This document shows, one piece after another, positions 56,844-64,000 of a DNA stretch of 64,000 bases. This DNA is from Marinibacterium sp. (GTDB lineage: Bacteria > Pseudomonadota > Alphaproteobacteria > Rhodobacterales > Rhodobacteraceae). The notes below the pieces were generated by a model. It was given only the letters and a program-made list of their open reading frames with translations. It was not told where the DNA came from and did no database searches. The first letter of the stretch is position 1. Each line of letters starts with the position of its first letter. The stretch is taken from assembly GCA_017643305.1 (NCBI GenBank), contig JAEPNQ010000002.1, positions 1 to 64,000 on the forward strand. The letters run 5' to 3'. The translations under genes were made by a program, and so were the position numbers.

Positions 56844-57299
56844 TTAGACGGGCAAAGCCGTTGTCTTGAACACGGTACGCAAGGCAAAACTGGACTGCAT
56901 CTGTGCGACCCCTGGCAAGCGGGCCAAATGCTGGCGGTGGATGCGGGCGAAATCCTCGGTATCTTCGGCAACGACCTTTAGGATGTAATCTGCCGTGCCT
57001 GCCATCAGGTGGCATTCCAGCACATCTGGGATCCGTGCGACCGCTTTTTCGAAGGCGTCTAGCACCTCATCCGCCTGGCCCTGCAAGGTGATTTCCACAA
57101 AAACCGTCGTCGGCACTCCCAGCTTGCGTGCATTCAGCAGCGCGACATATCCGTTGATGTATCCATCAGTCTCCAACCGCTGAACCCGCCGGTGGCAGGC
57201 AGAAGGGGAAAGGTGCACCGCATCGGCCAATTCAGCGTTTGTCATACGTCCGCGTTTTTGCAGAGCAGCGAGAATCCGACGATCAGTTGTATCCAGCAT
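56844..57299 (-). CDS. Lrp/AsnC-family regulator divergent from alanine dehydrogenase
   Basis: 151 residues. N-terminal HTH (TDRRILAALQKRGRMTNAELADAVHLSPSACHRRVQRLETDGYI) and a C-terminal RAM domain (VFVEITLQGQADEVLDAF, CHLMAGTADYILKVVAED). Divergent from ald, as in the AldR/AlaR pairs where the regulator activates alanine dehydrogenase in response to alanine. The shared 139-bp region holds palindromes. Confidence 0.93.
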   Translation of the reverse strand: MLDTTDRRILAALQKRGRMTNAELADAVHLSPSACHRRVQRLETDGYINGYVALLNARKLGVPTTVFVEITLQGQADEVLDAFEKAVARIPDVLECHLMAGTADYILKVVAEDTEDFARIHRQHLARLPGVAQMQSSFALRTVFKTTALPV

Positions 57300-57319
57300 T
57301 ATTTGTGCAAACCTTTTGC

Positions 57320-57366
57320 GTCACTTGGCCAATGTGACGAAGGATATTCGGGATCTGCATGCAGAT
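57320..57366. promoter_or_regulatory. Palindromic sites between the Lrp-type gene and ald
   Basis: A nearly symmetrical GTCACTTGGCCAATGTGAC (57320-57338, central TTGGCCAA exact) and a perfect 14-bp palindrome ATCTGCATGCAGAT (57353-57366) lie in the divergent promoter region. Likely operators for the Lrp-type regulator; no direct evidence. Confidence 0.5.
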
Positions 57367-57438
57367 GCGAGCAAAGATTTGACAAACATTGCAGTCGAGT
57401 TGCGCCAATCTGCCTGCAGGAATTGGAGGAGAACCGCC

Positions 57439-58557
57439 ATGCAGATCGGATGCCCCAAAGAAATCAAACCGCAGGAATTTCGGGTCGGGATGACCCCAAA
57501 CGCCACATGGGAGGCCGTGACCCATGGCCATGATGTGATAATTGAAACAGGCGCAGGAGCCGATGCCGGGTTTCCCGACGCAGATTATGCCGCAGTCGGC
57601 GCGCAAATTGCCAATACGGCGGCGGAGGTGTTTGCCACCGCCGACATGATCGTTAAGGTCAAGGAACCGCAGGCCAGCGAACGCAAGATGCTGCGCGAAG
57701 GGCAGGTGTTGTTCACTTACCTGCACTTGGCCCCGGATCCGGCGCAGACGCATGACCTGCTGGCGTCAGGCTGTACCGCCATTGCATATGAAACGGTGAC
57801 GGATGATCGCGGCGGGCTACCCTTGCTGGCGCCAATGTCCGAGGTTGCCGGGCGGCTGGCCCCGCAGGTGGGAGCATGGACGCTCCAAAAGGCCAATGGC
57901 GGGCGCGGGGTGCTGATGGGCGGGGTGCCTGGCGTTGGCCCAACGCGTGTACTGGTGATCGGCGGCGGTGTCGTAGGCACCCATGCGGCCCGGATCGCGG
58001 CAGGCATGGGCGCAGATGTGACCGTGCTGGACCGGTCCCTGCCCCGGTTACGGTATCTGGATGATACGTTCGGGTCGGTTTTCAAGACCGGTTATTCCTC
58101 GGCTGGACTGCTGGCCGAGCATCTGGAACAAGCCGATATGGTGGTTGGCGCGGTGCTGATACCCGGGGCCGAAGCGCCCAAGCTGGTGTCGCGCGCGCAA
58201 TTGTCCGAAATGAAGCCCAGCGCAGCACTGGTGGATGTGGCGATTGACCAGGGTGGGTGTTTTGAAACGTCAAAGGCAACGACTCATGCCAACCCGATTT
58301 ATGAGGTAGACGGGATAATGCATTACTGCGTTGCGAACATGCCCGGCGCGGTTGCCCGGACGTCGACCATCGCGCTTGGGAACGCCACGATGCCTTACAT
58401 GCTGGCGCTGGCTGACAAGGGCTGGCAACAGGCCTGCGCGGACGATCCGCACCTGATGGCTGGGCTGAACGTGCATGCCGGGCAGCTGACCTATTACGCC
58501 GTAGGCAAGGCACTGGGACTCAACGTGGTTTCCCCTCAACTGGTGGTCAAGGGCTAG
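57439..58557 (+). CDS. ald: Alanine dehydrogenase
   Basis: 372 residues. MQIGCPKEIKPQEFRVGMTP is the family start, VKVKEPQASE and FTYLHLAPDPAQT line the substrate pocket, and VLVIGGGVVGTHAARIAAGMGADV is the NAD site. Catalyses reversible NAD-dependent deamination of L-alanine to pyruvate. GGAGG precedes the ATG at 57439; the frame is open from 57316 without support. Divergent regulator upstream. Confidence 0.96.
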   Translation: MQIGCPKEIKPQEFRVGMTPNATWEAVTHGHDVIIETGAGADAGFPDADYAAVGAQIANTAAEVFATADMIVKVKEPQASERKMLREGQVLFTYLHLAPDPAQTHDLLASGCTAIAYETVTDDRGGLPLLAPMSEVAGRLAPQVGAWTLQKANGGRGVLMGGVPGVGPTRVLVIGGGVVGTHAARIAAGMGADVTVLDRSLPRLRYLDDTFGSVFKTGYSSAGLLAEHLEQADMVVGAVLIPGAEAPKLVSRAQLSEMKPSAALVDVAIDQGGCFETSKATTHANPIYEVDGIMHYCVANMPGAVARTSTIALGNATMPYMLALADKGWQQACADDPHLMAGLNVHAGQLTYYAVGKALGLNVVSPQLVVKG

Positions 58558-58720
58558 ACTCTTCGAACAATGGCCGCAGCGTGCACAGACGGCGGGCCAC
58601 GAAATCGACAAAGGCATGGATGCGCTGCACGGCCTGTGGGTCGGGATGGGTCAAGACCCGGAGGTCTCAGATGTCCACGTCAAACGGCACGCCAGCGGCA
58701 CGGCGCGCTTTACCCTGATG
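58554..58720 (-). pseudogene. C-terminal remnant of a LysR-type regulator
   Basis: On the minus strand, frame GVPFDVDI-stop-DLRVLTHPDPQAVQRIHAFVDFVARRL ends in TAG at 58554. The VLTHPDxxxVxRIxAFxDF pattern is the typical LysR C-terminus. An in-frame TGA near 58669, the loss of everything upstream and the lack of a start show that only a decayed tail remains, squeezed between ald and the thioredoxin-like gene. Confidence 0.55.
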
Positions 58721-58744
58721 TGAACGGTGCCTCCAAGCGATGGA

Positions 58745-59302
58745 TCAGGCAGCTTTCCATTTGATGGAGCAGCCCATGCTGGCAATCTGATCCGCCGGGC
58801 CTTGGCCGGTTTCGGCCACCTGCTTCATCGCCTCGAACAGATCGCGGCGCAGGTCATCCGGGCCGGCTTGCGCGCGCGAGGCATCCAATCGTCCGCGATA
58901 TTGCAGCGACATTTCCGCATTAAACCCGAAAAAATCCGGCGTGCAGGCGGCGGCCCATGTCCGCGCCACAGACTGGTCGGCGTCGTGCAGGTAAGGGAAG
59001 GTAAAGCCGCGTTCGCGTGCCATGTTGCCCATCGGCCCAAACCCGCCCTGCGGGTAACTGTCCGGGTCATTCGAACAGATCGCGGCGAAGCCAATGCCCA
59101 GCGGAGCAAGATCGCGCGCATCGCGCACGATCCGGTCCATTACCGCCAGAACGTAGGGGCAATGGTTGCAGATGAAGGCCACCACCAGCCCTTTGGGCCC
59201 AGCCAGATCGAGCAGCGCGTAACTCTGATCGTCAGTCGCAGGCAGAACAAAATCGGGCGGCGACCAGCCAAAATCGCACACGGGGGGGACTTCCAAAGCC
59301 AT
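58745..59302 (-). CDS. Thioredoxin-family / AhpC-TSA-like protein
   Basis: 185 residues. FICNHCPYVLAVMDRIV contains a CxxC-like active site (CNHC) at about residue 46; PDFVLPATDDQSYALLDLAGPKGLVV is the peroxiredoxin-like start, and CTPDFFGFN a later block. Cytosolic thiol oxidoreductase of the thioredoxin fold; exact partner unknown. A good family match to a group found widely in alphaproteobacteria. Confidence 0.87.
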   Translation of the reverse strand: MALEVPPVCDFGWSPPDFVLPATDDQSYALLDLAGPKGLVVAFICNHCPYVLAVMDRIVRDARDLAPLGIGFAAICSNDPDSYPQGGFGPMGNMARERGFTFPYLHDADQSVARTWAAACTPDFFGFNAEMSLQYRGRLDASRAQAGPDDLRRDLFEAMKQVAETGQGPADQIASMGCSIKWKAA

Positions 59303-59320
59303 GGCAACGGATCCTTTCGA

Positions 59321-60124
59321 TCAACCTTCTTTCTTGATTTCCACCCTGTGGGGATAGGGTATGGAGATACCGTGGCGATCAAAGGCTTCCTTGACGCCCT
59401 TGGTCATGGCAAATTTTAAGTCCCAGTAATCTTCTGCCTTGCACCAGATCCGCGCCGTCAGGTCGACCGAGCTGTCGCCCAGATTTGTCACGCGCACCCA
59501 TGGCTCCGGATCGGTGAGAACGCGGCCATCGGCCTGCGCCTGTTCCAGAATGATCGCCATCGCCTTGGTCGCATCATCGCCGTAGTCGATGCCAAACAAC
59601 AGATCCACGCGGCGGGTGTCATGGTGGGAAAAGTTGGTGATGACCGATCCCCAGGCCTGTCCGTTGGGCACAATGATCTGAATATTGTCGGGGGTGGCCA
59701 GTTCAGTCATGAACAGGTTCAGGTCTACAACCGTCCCCGCCGTGCCGCCGATATCCACGTACTGGCCGATCTTGTAGGGGCGGAACAGGATCAGCATGAA
59801 GCCTGCCGCAAGATCGCTGAGCGTGCCCTGAAGCGCCAGACCGATGGCCAGCGTGGCCGCACCCATCATGGCAACCAAAGATGTGGCTTCGATTCCGAAG
59901 ATACCTAGAACCGCGACCAATACCATCAGCAGGATGACCCACTTCACGATGCTGGCAAAGAAGTTTCCAAGCGTATTGTCGATGGTTTCACTGGCATTCA
60001 CCTTGCGCCGGACCATTCCACCAACCGCGCCGGAGACAATCCAGCCTACAACCAGAACTACCAGCGCCTTAGCAGCCGACATCACCAGCGGGGCCAGTGC
60101 CCCAAGTTCTTCCAAAACGTCCAC
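59321..60124 (-). CDS. mscS: Small-conductance mechanosensitive channel (MscS family)
   Basis: 267 residues with three N-terminal transmembrane helices. The pore helix reads ATLAIGLALQGTLSDLAAGFMLILFRPYKIGQYVDIGG, followed by the beta domain (GTVVDLNLFMTELATPDNIQIIVPNG) and a C-terminal alpha/beta part. Opens under membrane tension to release solutes during hypo-osmotic shock. mscL follows upstream, so both classes of channel are grouped. Confidence 0.93.
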   Translation of the reverse strand: MDVLEELGALAPLVMSAAKALVVLVVGWIVSGAVGGMVRRKVNASETIDNTLGNFFASIVKWVILLMVLVAVLGIFGIEATSLVAMMGAATLAIGLALQGTLSDLAAGFMLILFRPYKIGQYVDIGGTAGTVVDLNLFMTELATPDNIQIIVPNGQAWGSVITNFSHHDTRRVDLLFGIDYGDDATKAMAIILEQAQADGRVLTDPEPWVRVTNLGDSSVDLTARIWCKAEDYWDLKFAMTKGVKEAFDRHGISIPYPHRVEIKKEG

Positions 60125-60196
60125 GTTTACCTCCTATCAGACCGAGCAGAGCGCGCATCGTGGCCTCTGCCCGATCCTTTGAAGCCTAGGGTTGAA

Positions 60197-60637
60197 CTAT
60201 TGTTTGGCCAACGAATCCCGGATCTCGATCAGGATGTCCAACTCGCTCGGGCCTGCAGGTGCGGGCTCTGCTGCGACTTCCTCGACTTCCTTCTTCTCCA
60301 CAGCTTCCTTCACCTTATTGACGTAGCGAACCAGTATGAAAACGACAAAAGCAATGATCAGGAAATTGATCACCGCCATAATGAACGCCCCATGGGCAAA
60401 AACGGCGGCCCCAGCTTCGCGCGCGGCTTCGAGGCTGACGCCTGCGGGCACGTCGCCTGACATCACGACATAGGAATTGGTGAAATCCACGCCGCCCATG
60501 AACAGGCCAATGATTGGATTGATCAGGTCGCCGACCATGGATTTGACGATTGCTGTAAACGCAGCTCCGATGATGATGCCGACAGCCATGTCCATAACAT
60601 TACCTTTGGCAATGAATTCCCGAAACTCTTTCAACAT
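60197..60637 (-). CDS. mscL: Large-conductance mechanosensitive channel
   Basis: 146 residues. [37 protein letters not shown] is the first transmembrane helix of MscL, and [23 protein letters not shown] the second; a charged C-terminal helix follows. The start at 60637 has AGGGAG; the frame is open to 60709. Emergency release valve for osmotic downshock. Confidence 0.95.
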   Translation of the reverse strand: MLKEFREFIAKGNVMDMAVGIIIGAAFTAIVKSMVGDLINPIIGLFMGGVDFTNSYVVMSGDVPAGVSLEAAREAGAAVFAHGAFIMAVINFLIIAFVVFILVRYVNKVKEAVEKKEVEEVAAEPAPAGPSELDILIEIRDSLAKQ

Positions 60638-60785
60638 TGGCGATACTCCCTTTGCCAAAACGAACGTGGTTTTTTGAATTTCCGCCACGGCGCACATTGT
60701 GACCGGCAATTTCGCACGTTTTCAGGCGTTCTGTTATGAAATTCTGTTCATATCTGTACCTCTGCACACCAATGAGGAGCAAGTA

Positions 60786-61487
60786 ATGGTCGATCTCAGC
60801 CAGTTTCCCATCACAGCAAAATGGCCCGCCACCAACCCTGATGTCATCCAGCTTTACAGTTTTCCGACAGCCAACGGCGTGAAAGTGTCCATCGCGTTGG
60901 AGGAACTGCAGCTGCCTTACGAAGCGCACCGCGTCACGCTGTCGGACAGCGATGTCAAAAGCACTGAATTTTTGTCACTGAACCCCAACAACAAAATCCC
61001 AGCGATCATTGACCCGAACGGTCCCGACGGTGCGCCCATCGGGCTGTTTGAAAGCGGTGCTATCCTCATTTACCTGGCCGAAAAAACCGGCGAGCTGATT
61101 GGCGCAACAGCCAGCGACAAGGCTCGTATTATTCAATGGCTGATGTTCCAGATGGGCGGTGTTGGTCCGATGTTTGGCCAGCTTGGGTTCTTCTACAAGT
61201 TCGCGGGCAGCGATATTGAAGATCCACGTCCACGTGAACGGTACATCAACGAAGCCAAGCGTCTGCTATCGGTCGTGGACAATGCATTAGACGGTCAGGA
61301 TTGGATCGCCGGGGAGTTTTCGATTGCAGATATCGCACTGGCACCGTGGCTGAATTCGCTGGGTTTCTACGGCGCCGAAGAAGTCACAGGCTGGGGCGAC
61401 CACAAAAGCGCCGTTGCCTACGTGGAGCGGTTCTGGAACCGGCCCGCGGCCGCAAAGGGCCGGAACATCCCGCCGCGCGAAGGCTGA
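60786..61487 (+). CDS. Glutathione S-transferase family protein (YfcG/YghU-like)
   Basis: 233 residues. N-terminal thioredoxin-like domain (LYSFPTANGVKVSIALEEL, NPNNKIPAIID, ESGAILIYLAEK) and C-terminal helical domain (FSIADIALAPWLNSL). The Nu-class pattern with TxNGxKV near the active site suggests a glutathione-dependent disulfide-bond oxidoreductase. AGGAG precedes the ATG at 60786. A second related gene is at the window's right end. Confidence 0.9.
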   Translation: MVDLSQFPITAKWPATNPDVIQLYSFPTANGVKVSIALEELQLPYEAHRVTLSDSDVKSTEFLSLNPNNKIPAIIDPNGPDGAPIGLFESGAILIYLAEKTGELIGATASDKARIIQWLMFQMGGVGPMFGQLGFFYKFAGSDIEDPRPRERYINEAKRLLSVVDNALDGQDWIAGEFSIADIALAPWLNSLGFYGAEEVTGWGDHKSAVAYVERFWNRPAAAKGRNIPPREG

Positions 61488-63092
61488 TTAATCTGCACGG
61501 CGCATTTCATCGGCGATCTTTTCAGCCATCATGATGGTGGGCGCATTTGTGTTGCCACCAATCAGGGTCGGCATCAGCGACGCATCGACAACGCGCAGGG
61601 CCTCCACCCCATGGACACGGCCCTGCGGATCCACCACTGCCATATCGTCCTTGCCCATTTTGCAGGTACCCACCGGGTGATAGATCGTATCGGCCCGGTT
61701 GCGAATGTCAGCCTCCAAAGCCGTATCACTGCCGTCATGGGCATAGAGCCGCTTTCCACGCCATGGGGCCAGCGGTGGGGCTTCCAACACGGTTTCCATG
61801 ATCCGCGCCGCCTTCATCAACCTGCGCAGATCCTCTGGAGCGCTCAGGAACTGCGGATCGATCAGCGGAGCGTCATTCGCACGGGCGGATTGCAGACCAA
61901 CCGTCCCACGGCTGGCCGGGCGCAGTAGGCAAACATGGCAGGAAAACCCACCGCGGAAATGGATCTTGCGCATGTGGTCGTCAACGATGCCGATGACGAA
62001 ATGCAACTGCGTATCGGGGCGATCCAATCCCGGATCGGTTCGGAAGAACGCGCCGCCTTCGGCAAAGGGGGTGGCGAACGTCCCGGTGCCTGCCTTGCGC
62101 CAGTCCAGCCCTTGCCGGGCCAGCCGTGCCAAACCCACAGGTGTCAGACTGATCACGTCGGGCCGTTTCGAACGATAGCTAATGATGTAATCCAGATGGT
62201 CCTGCAGGTTCTGCCCGACACCCGGCAATTCATGTACGGGTTCGATCCCCTGTAAGACCAGTTCATCTCGTGGCCCGATACCAGACAGCATCAGCATCTG
62301 CGGTGACCCAAATGCACCGCCGCACAAGATCACCTCCCGCCGCGCTTTTACATGTCGGTCGATCTTGTGCCGGCGCAGCTGCACACCAGTGGCTCGCTTG
62401 CCATCGAACGTAACGCGATGGACCAGCGCGTTGGTCAAGATGGTCAGGTTCGGCCTGTCTGTGTTGGGTCGCAGATACGCCGCGGCGGCAGAGCATCTTT
62501 CCCCCTTGTGAGGGCCATGACTGAACTGTGTGACCTGATATTTACCCGCACCTTCCTGCCGTGGCCCATTGAAATCTGGGTTCTCGCGGATTTGTTGCTG
62601 GCCACAGGCGTCGACGAAGGCATCAGTAATCGGCAAAGGCGCCGATTGGTCTGACACCTGCAACGGGCCGTCTGCGCCGTGCAGGTCATCTGCCCCGCAC
62701 ATGTTGCCTTCGGACTTGCGGAAATAGGGCAGGATACTGTTCCAATCCCAGCCATCACAGCCGGCATCGGCCCAGTCATTGTAATCCGACGGATGCCCTC
62801 GGACATAAAGCATGGCGTTGATGGCTGACGACCCACCCAGCGTTTTGCCACGCGGCTGATAACCACGCCGACCGTTGAGGCCCTGCTGCGGTTCGGTTTC
62901 GAAAGCCCAGTTGTTTATCTTTGGGCGACCCGGCAGCATTGCCGCCACCAGCGCAGGGGCGCGAACCAACAGGCCTTCACCCGACCCGCCCGCCTCGATC
63001 AGACAGACCTGAACGCCAGGATCTTCGCTGAGCCGGGCGGCCATTGTCGCCCCGGCAGACCCGCCGCCTGCAATGACATAATCGAACTCCAC
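61488..63092 (-). CDS. GMC-family oxidoreductase (choline dehydrogenase-like)
   Basis: 534 residues. N-terminal FAD motif [17 protein letters not shown], the GMC signature [26 protein letters not shown] and the second signature [16 protein letters not shown]; the C-terminal active-site region reads HPVGTCKMG and [16 protein letters not shown]. Oxidises an alcohol with FAD. Related to BetA, but GMC enzymes differ widely, so choline as substrate is only a possibility. No betB, betI or betC nearby. Confidence 0.9.
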   Translation of the reverse strand: MEFDYVIAGGGSAGATMAARLSEDPGVQVCLIEAGGSGEGLLVRAPALVAAMLPGRPKINNWAFETEPQQGLNGRRGYQPRGKTLGGSSAINAMLYVRGHPSDYNDWADAGCDGWDWNSILPYFRKSEGNMCGADDLHGADGPLQVSDQSAPLPITDAFVDACGQQQIRENPDFNGPRQEGAGKYQVTQFSHGPHKGERCSAAAAYLRPNTDRPNLTILTNALVHRVTFDGKRATGVQLRRHKIDRHVKARREVILCGGAFGSPQMLMLSGIGPRDELVLQGIEPVHELPGVGQNLQDHLDYIISYRSKRPDVISLTPVGLARLARQGLDWRKAGTGTFATPFAEGGAFFRTDPGLDRPDTQLHFVIGIVDDHMRKIHFRGGFSCHVCLLRPASRGTVGLQSARANDAPLIDPQFLSAPEDLRRLMKAARIMETVLEAPPLAPWRGKRLYAHDGSDTALEADIRNRADTIYHPVGTCKMGKDDMAVVDPQGRVHGVEALRVVDASLMPTLIGGNTNAPTIMMAEKIADEMRRAD

Positions 63093-63177
63093 AACCTGCT
63101 CCTCGCAACATGTGCGGGCGAGAGTATGCCGCCTTCAGATCGGCGCAAGCATCACGTTGCGGATACTTGGCCTTTGA

Positions 63178-64000
63178 TCAGCTGTCGCCGTCGGCCGGCG
63201 CAATCTTGTCCCATGTCTGGGTTTTGAAATCCGACGCACCGTGACGTTCGCGCAATTGCGTTTCCGGCTTCCCAAAGGTGCGGTTCACCATCTTGCCGCG
63301 CTGCACCGCAGGCCGCACATCGATTTGGTCGGTCCAGCGCTGCACGTTCTTGTAGGACTGCACATCCAGGAATTCGCCTGCGTCATAAGCTCCGCCCTGC
63401 GCTAGCCGCCCATACCACGGCCAGATCGCCATATCCGCAATCGTGTAGTCATCGCCGACCATGTATTCGTTCTCGGCCAGGTGCCGATCCAGTACGTCCA
63501 ACTGACGCTTGACCTCCATTGCATAGCGATTGATCGGGTATTCCCATTTCTCGGGCGCGTAGGCGTAGAAATGGCCAAAACCGCCGCCCAGATAAGGCGC
63601 GCTGCCCATCTGCCAGAAGATCCAAGACAACAGTTCCGCCCGCTTGGCCGGATCACCAAGGAAGGCATCAAATTTCTCAGCCAGGTGCATCAGGATCGCG
63701 GCGCTTTCGAACACGCGCACCGGCTCTGGACCAGACCGATCCATCAGCGCAGGGATCTTGGAGTTCGGGTTGATCTCCACAAAGTCTGAGCCAAACTGGT
63801 GACCGTCACCAATATTGATCAGCCACGCGTCATATTCCGCGCCGCTGTGGCCTGCGGCCAACAGTTCTTCAAACATTACCGTGACCTTGACGCCGTTCGG
63901 CGTGGCCAGGGAATAAAGCTGGAAGGGGTGCTTGCCGACCGGTAGTTCCTTGTCATGGGTTGCTCCGGCGATGGGACGGTTGATGCTGGCAAACCGCCCG
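63178..64000 (-). CDS. yghU: Glutathione-dependent disulfide-bond oxidoreductase YghU-like (N-terminus cut by window edge)
   Basis: The frame continues past the right edge: upstream of the ATG at 63876 the codons still read as the family, with NRPIAGATHDKELPVGKHPF and LYSLATPNGVKVTVM. The rest includes AEYDAWLINIGDG, VEINPNSKIPAL, ESAAILMHLAEKF and DDYTIADMAIWPWYG. Nu-class glutathione transferase. So the 63876 ATG is internal and the true start lies outside the window. Confidence 0.9.
   Translation of the reverse strand, partial: GRFASINRPIAGATHDKELPVGKHPFQLYSLATPNGVKVTVMFEELLAAGHSGAEYDAWLINIGDGHQFGSDFVEINPNSKIPALMDRSGPEPVRVFESAAILMHLAEKFDAFLGDPAKRAELLSWIFWQMGSAPYLGGGFGHFYAYAPEKWEYPINRYAMEVKRQLDVLDRHLAENEYMVGDDYTIADMAIWPWYGRLAQGGAYDAGEFLDVQSYKNVQRWTDQIDVRPAVQRGKMVNRTFGKPETQLRERHGASDFKTQTWDKIAPADGDS

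Noticed and set aside
61488..63092. Naming the GMC oxidoreductase BetA and joining it to the betaine operon
   Set aside because: It lies 30 kb away, has no bet genes around it, and GMC enzymes are too varied for a substrate call from sequence alone.

Overview
This window looks like chromosomal DNA of a marine alphaproteobacterium of the Roseobacter group (Rhodobacterales). The GC content looks moderately high and genes are tightly packed, with many ATGA, GTGA or TGATG stop/start overlaps. Much of the content is typical of that group: BamF next to lspA and purH, a heparinase-like protein before purH, an Lrp/alanine dehydrogenase pair, a regulator/RibA/L,D-transpeptidase/SMC block, and glycine betaine-type demethylation genes. 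I see no rRNA, tRNA, CRISPR array, insertion sequence, prophage or plasmid backbone. The assignment is inferred from gene content and protein resemblance; no database search was run.

Layout. 1-8171 (minus): rsmB, a heparinase II/III-like protein, purH, lspA, bamF and two M16 peptidase-like proteins form one co-directional, partly overlapping run; sdhAF4 diverges from rsmB. 8221-15100: dapB with a small secreted protein, rbfA with a phosphodiester glycosidase-like protein, truB, an NTF2-like protein, a DUF1643 protein, an RTX-repeat protein, rpsO and an SGNH lipoprotein. 15200-23600: pnp with a structured leader, a degenerate LuxR-type protein, GT25, 1-Cys peroxiredoxin, aldehyde dehydrogenase, GT11, an RluA-type pseudouridine synthase and an NTF2-like protein.

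23718-32272 is the most distinctive region. Seven minus-strand genes read like one transcription unit: an XRE-cupin regulator, a 50-residue unknown protein, a LysE-type exporter, a FAD/GcvT-type methyl-amine dehydrogenase, an MDR oxidoreductase, a homocysteine S-methyltransferase, and a second FAD/GcvT-type dehydrogenase. Upstream of the regulator lie two 25-bp inverted repeats of identical design (GTGAAA-N13-TTTCAC). The set fits stepwise demethylation of glycine betaine to dimethylglycine, sarcosine and glycine, with methionine as a by-product. The exporter, the MDR enzyme and the 50-residue protein add steps that I cannot name.

32273-39100: a DUF992 protein, free methionine-(R)-sulfoxide reductase, a STAS/HATPase partner-switch pair, a gamma-glutamyltransferase-like enzyme, hspQ with a good sigma-32-type promoter, a lytic transglycosylase lipoprotein, and a glycosyltransferase-TPR gene broken by one in-frame TAG. 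39100-55500: lolA, ftsK, an aminotransferase, an amidase, a UbiH-type hydroxylase, Trm112, a LON-domain protein, a YbbN-type thioredoxin, exonuclease III, an OmpR-type regulator, ribA, an L,D-transpeptidase and smc. 55560-64000: a lipoprotein, a GntR/FCD regulator, Lrp with divergent ald, a LysR remnant, a thioredoxin-like protein, mscS, mscL, a glutathione transferase, a GMC oxidoreductase and a truncated YghU-type transferase. Both ends of the window cut through genes.
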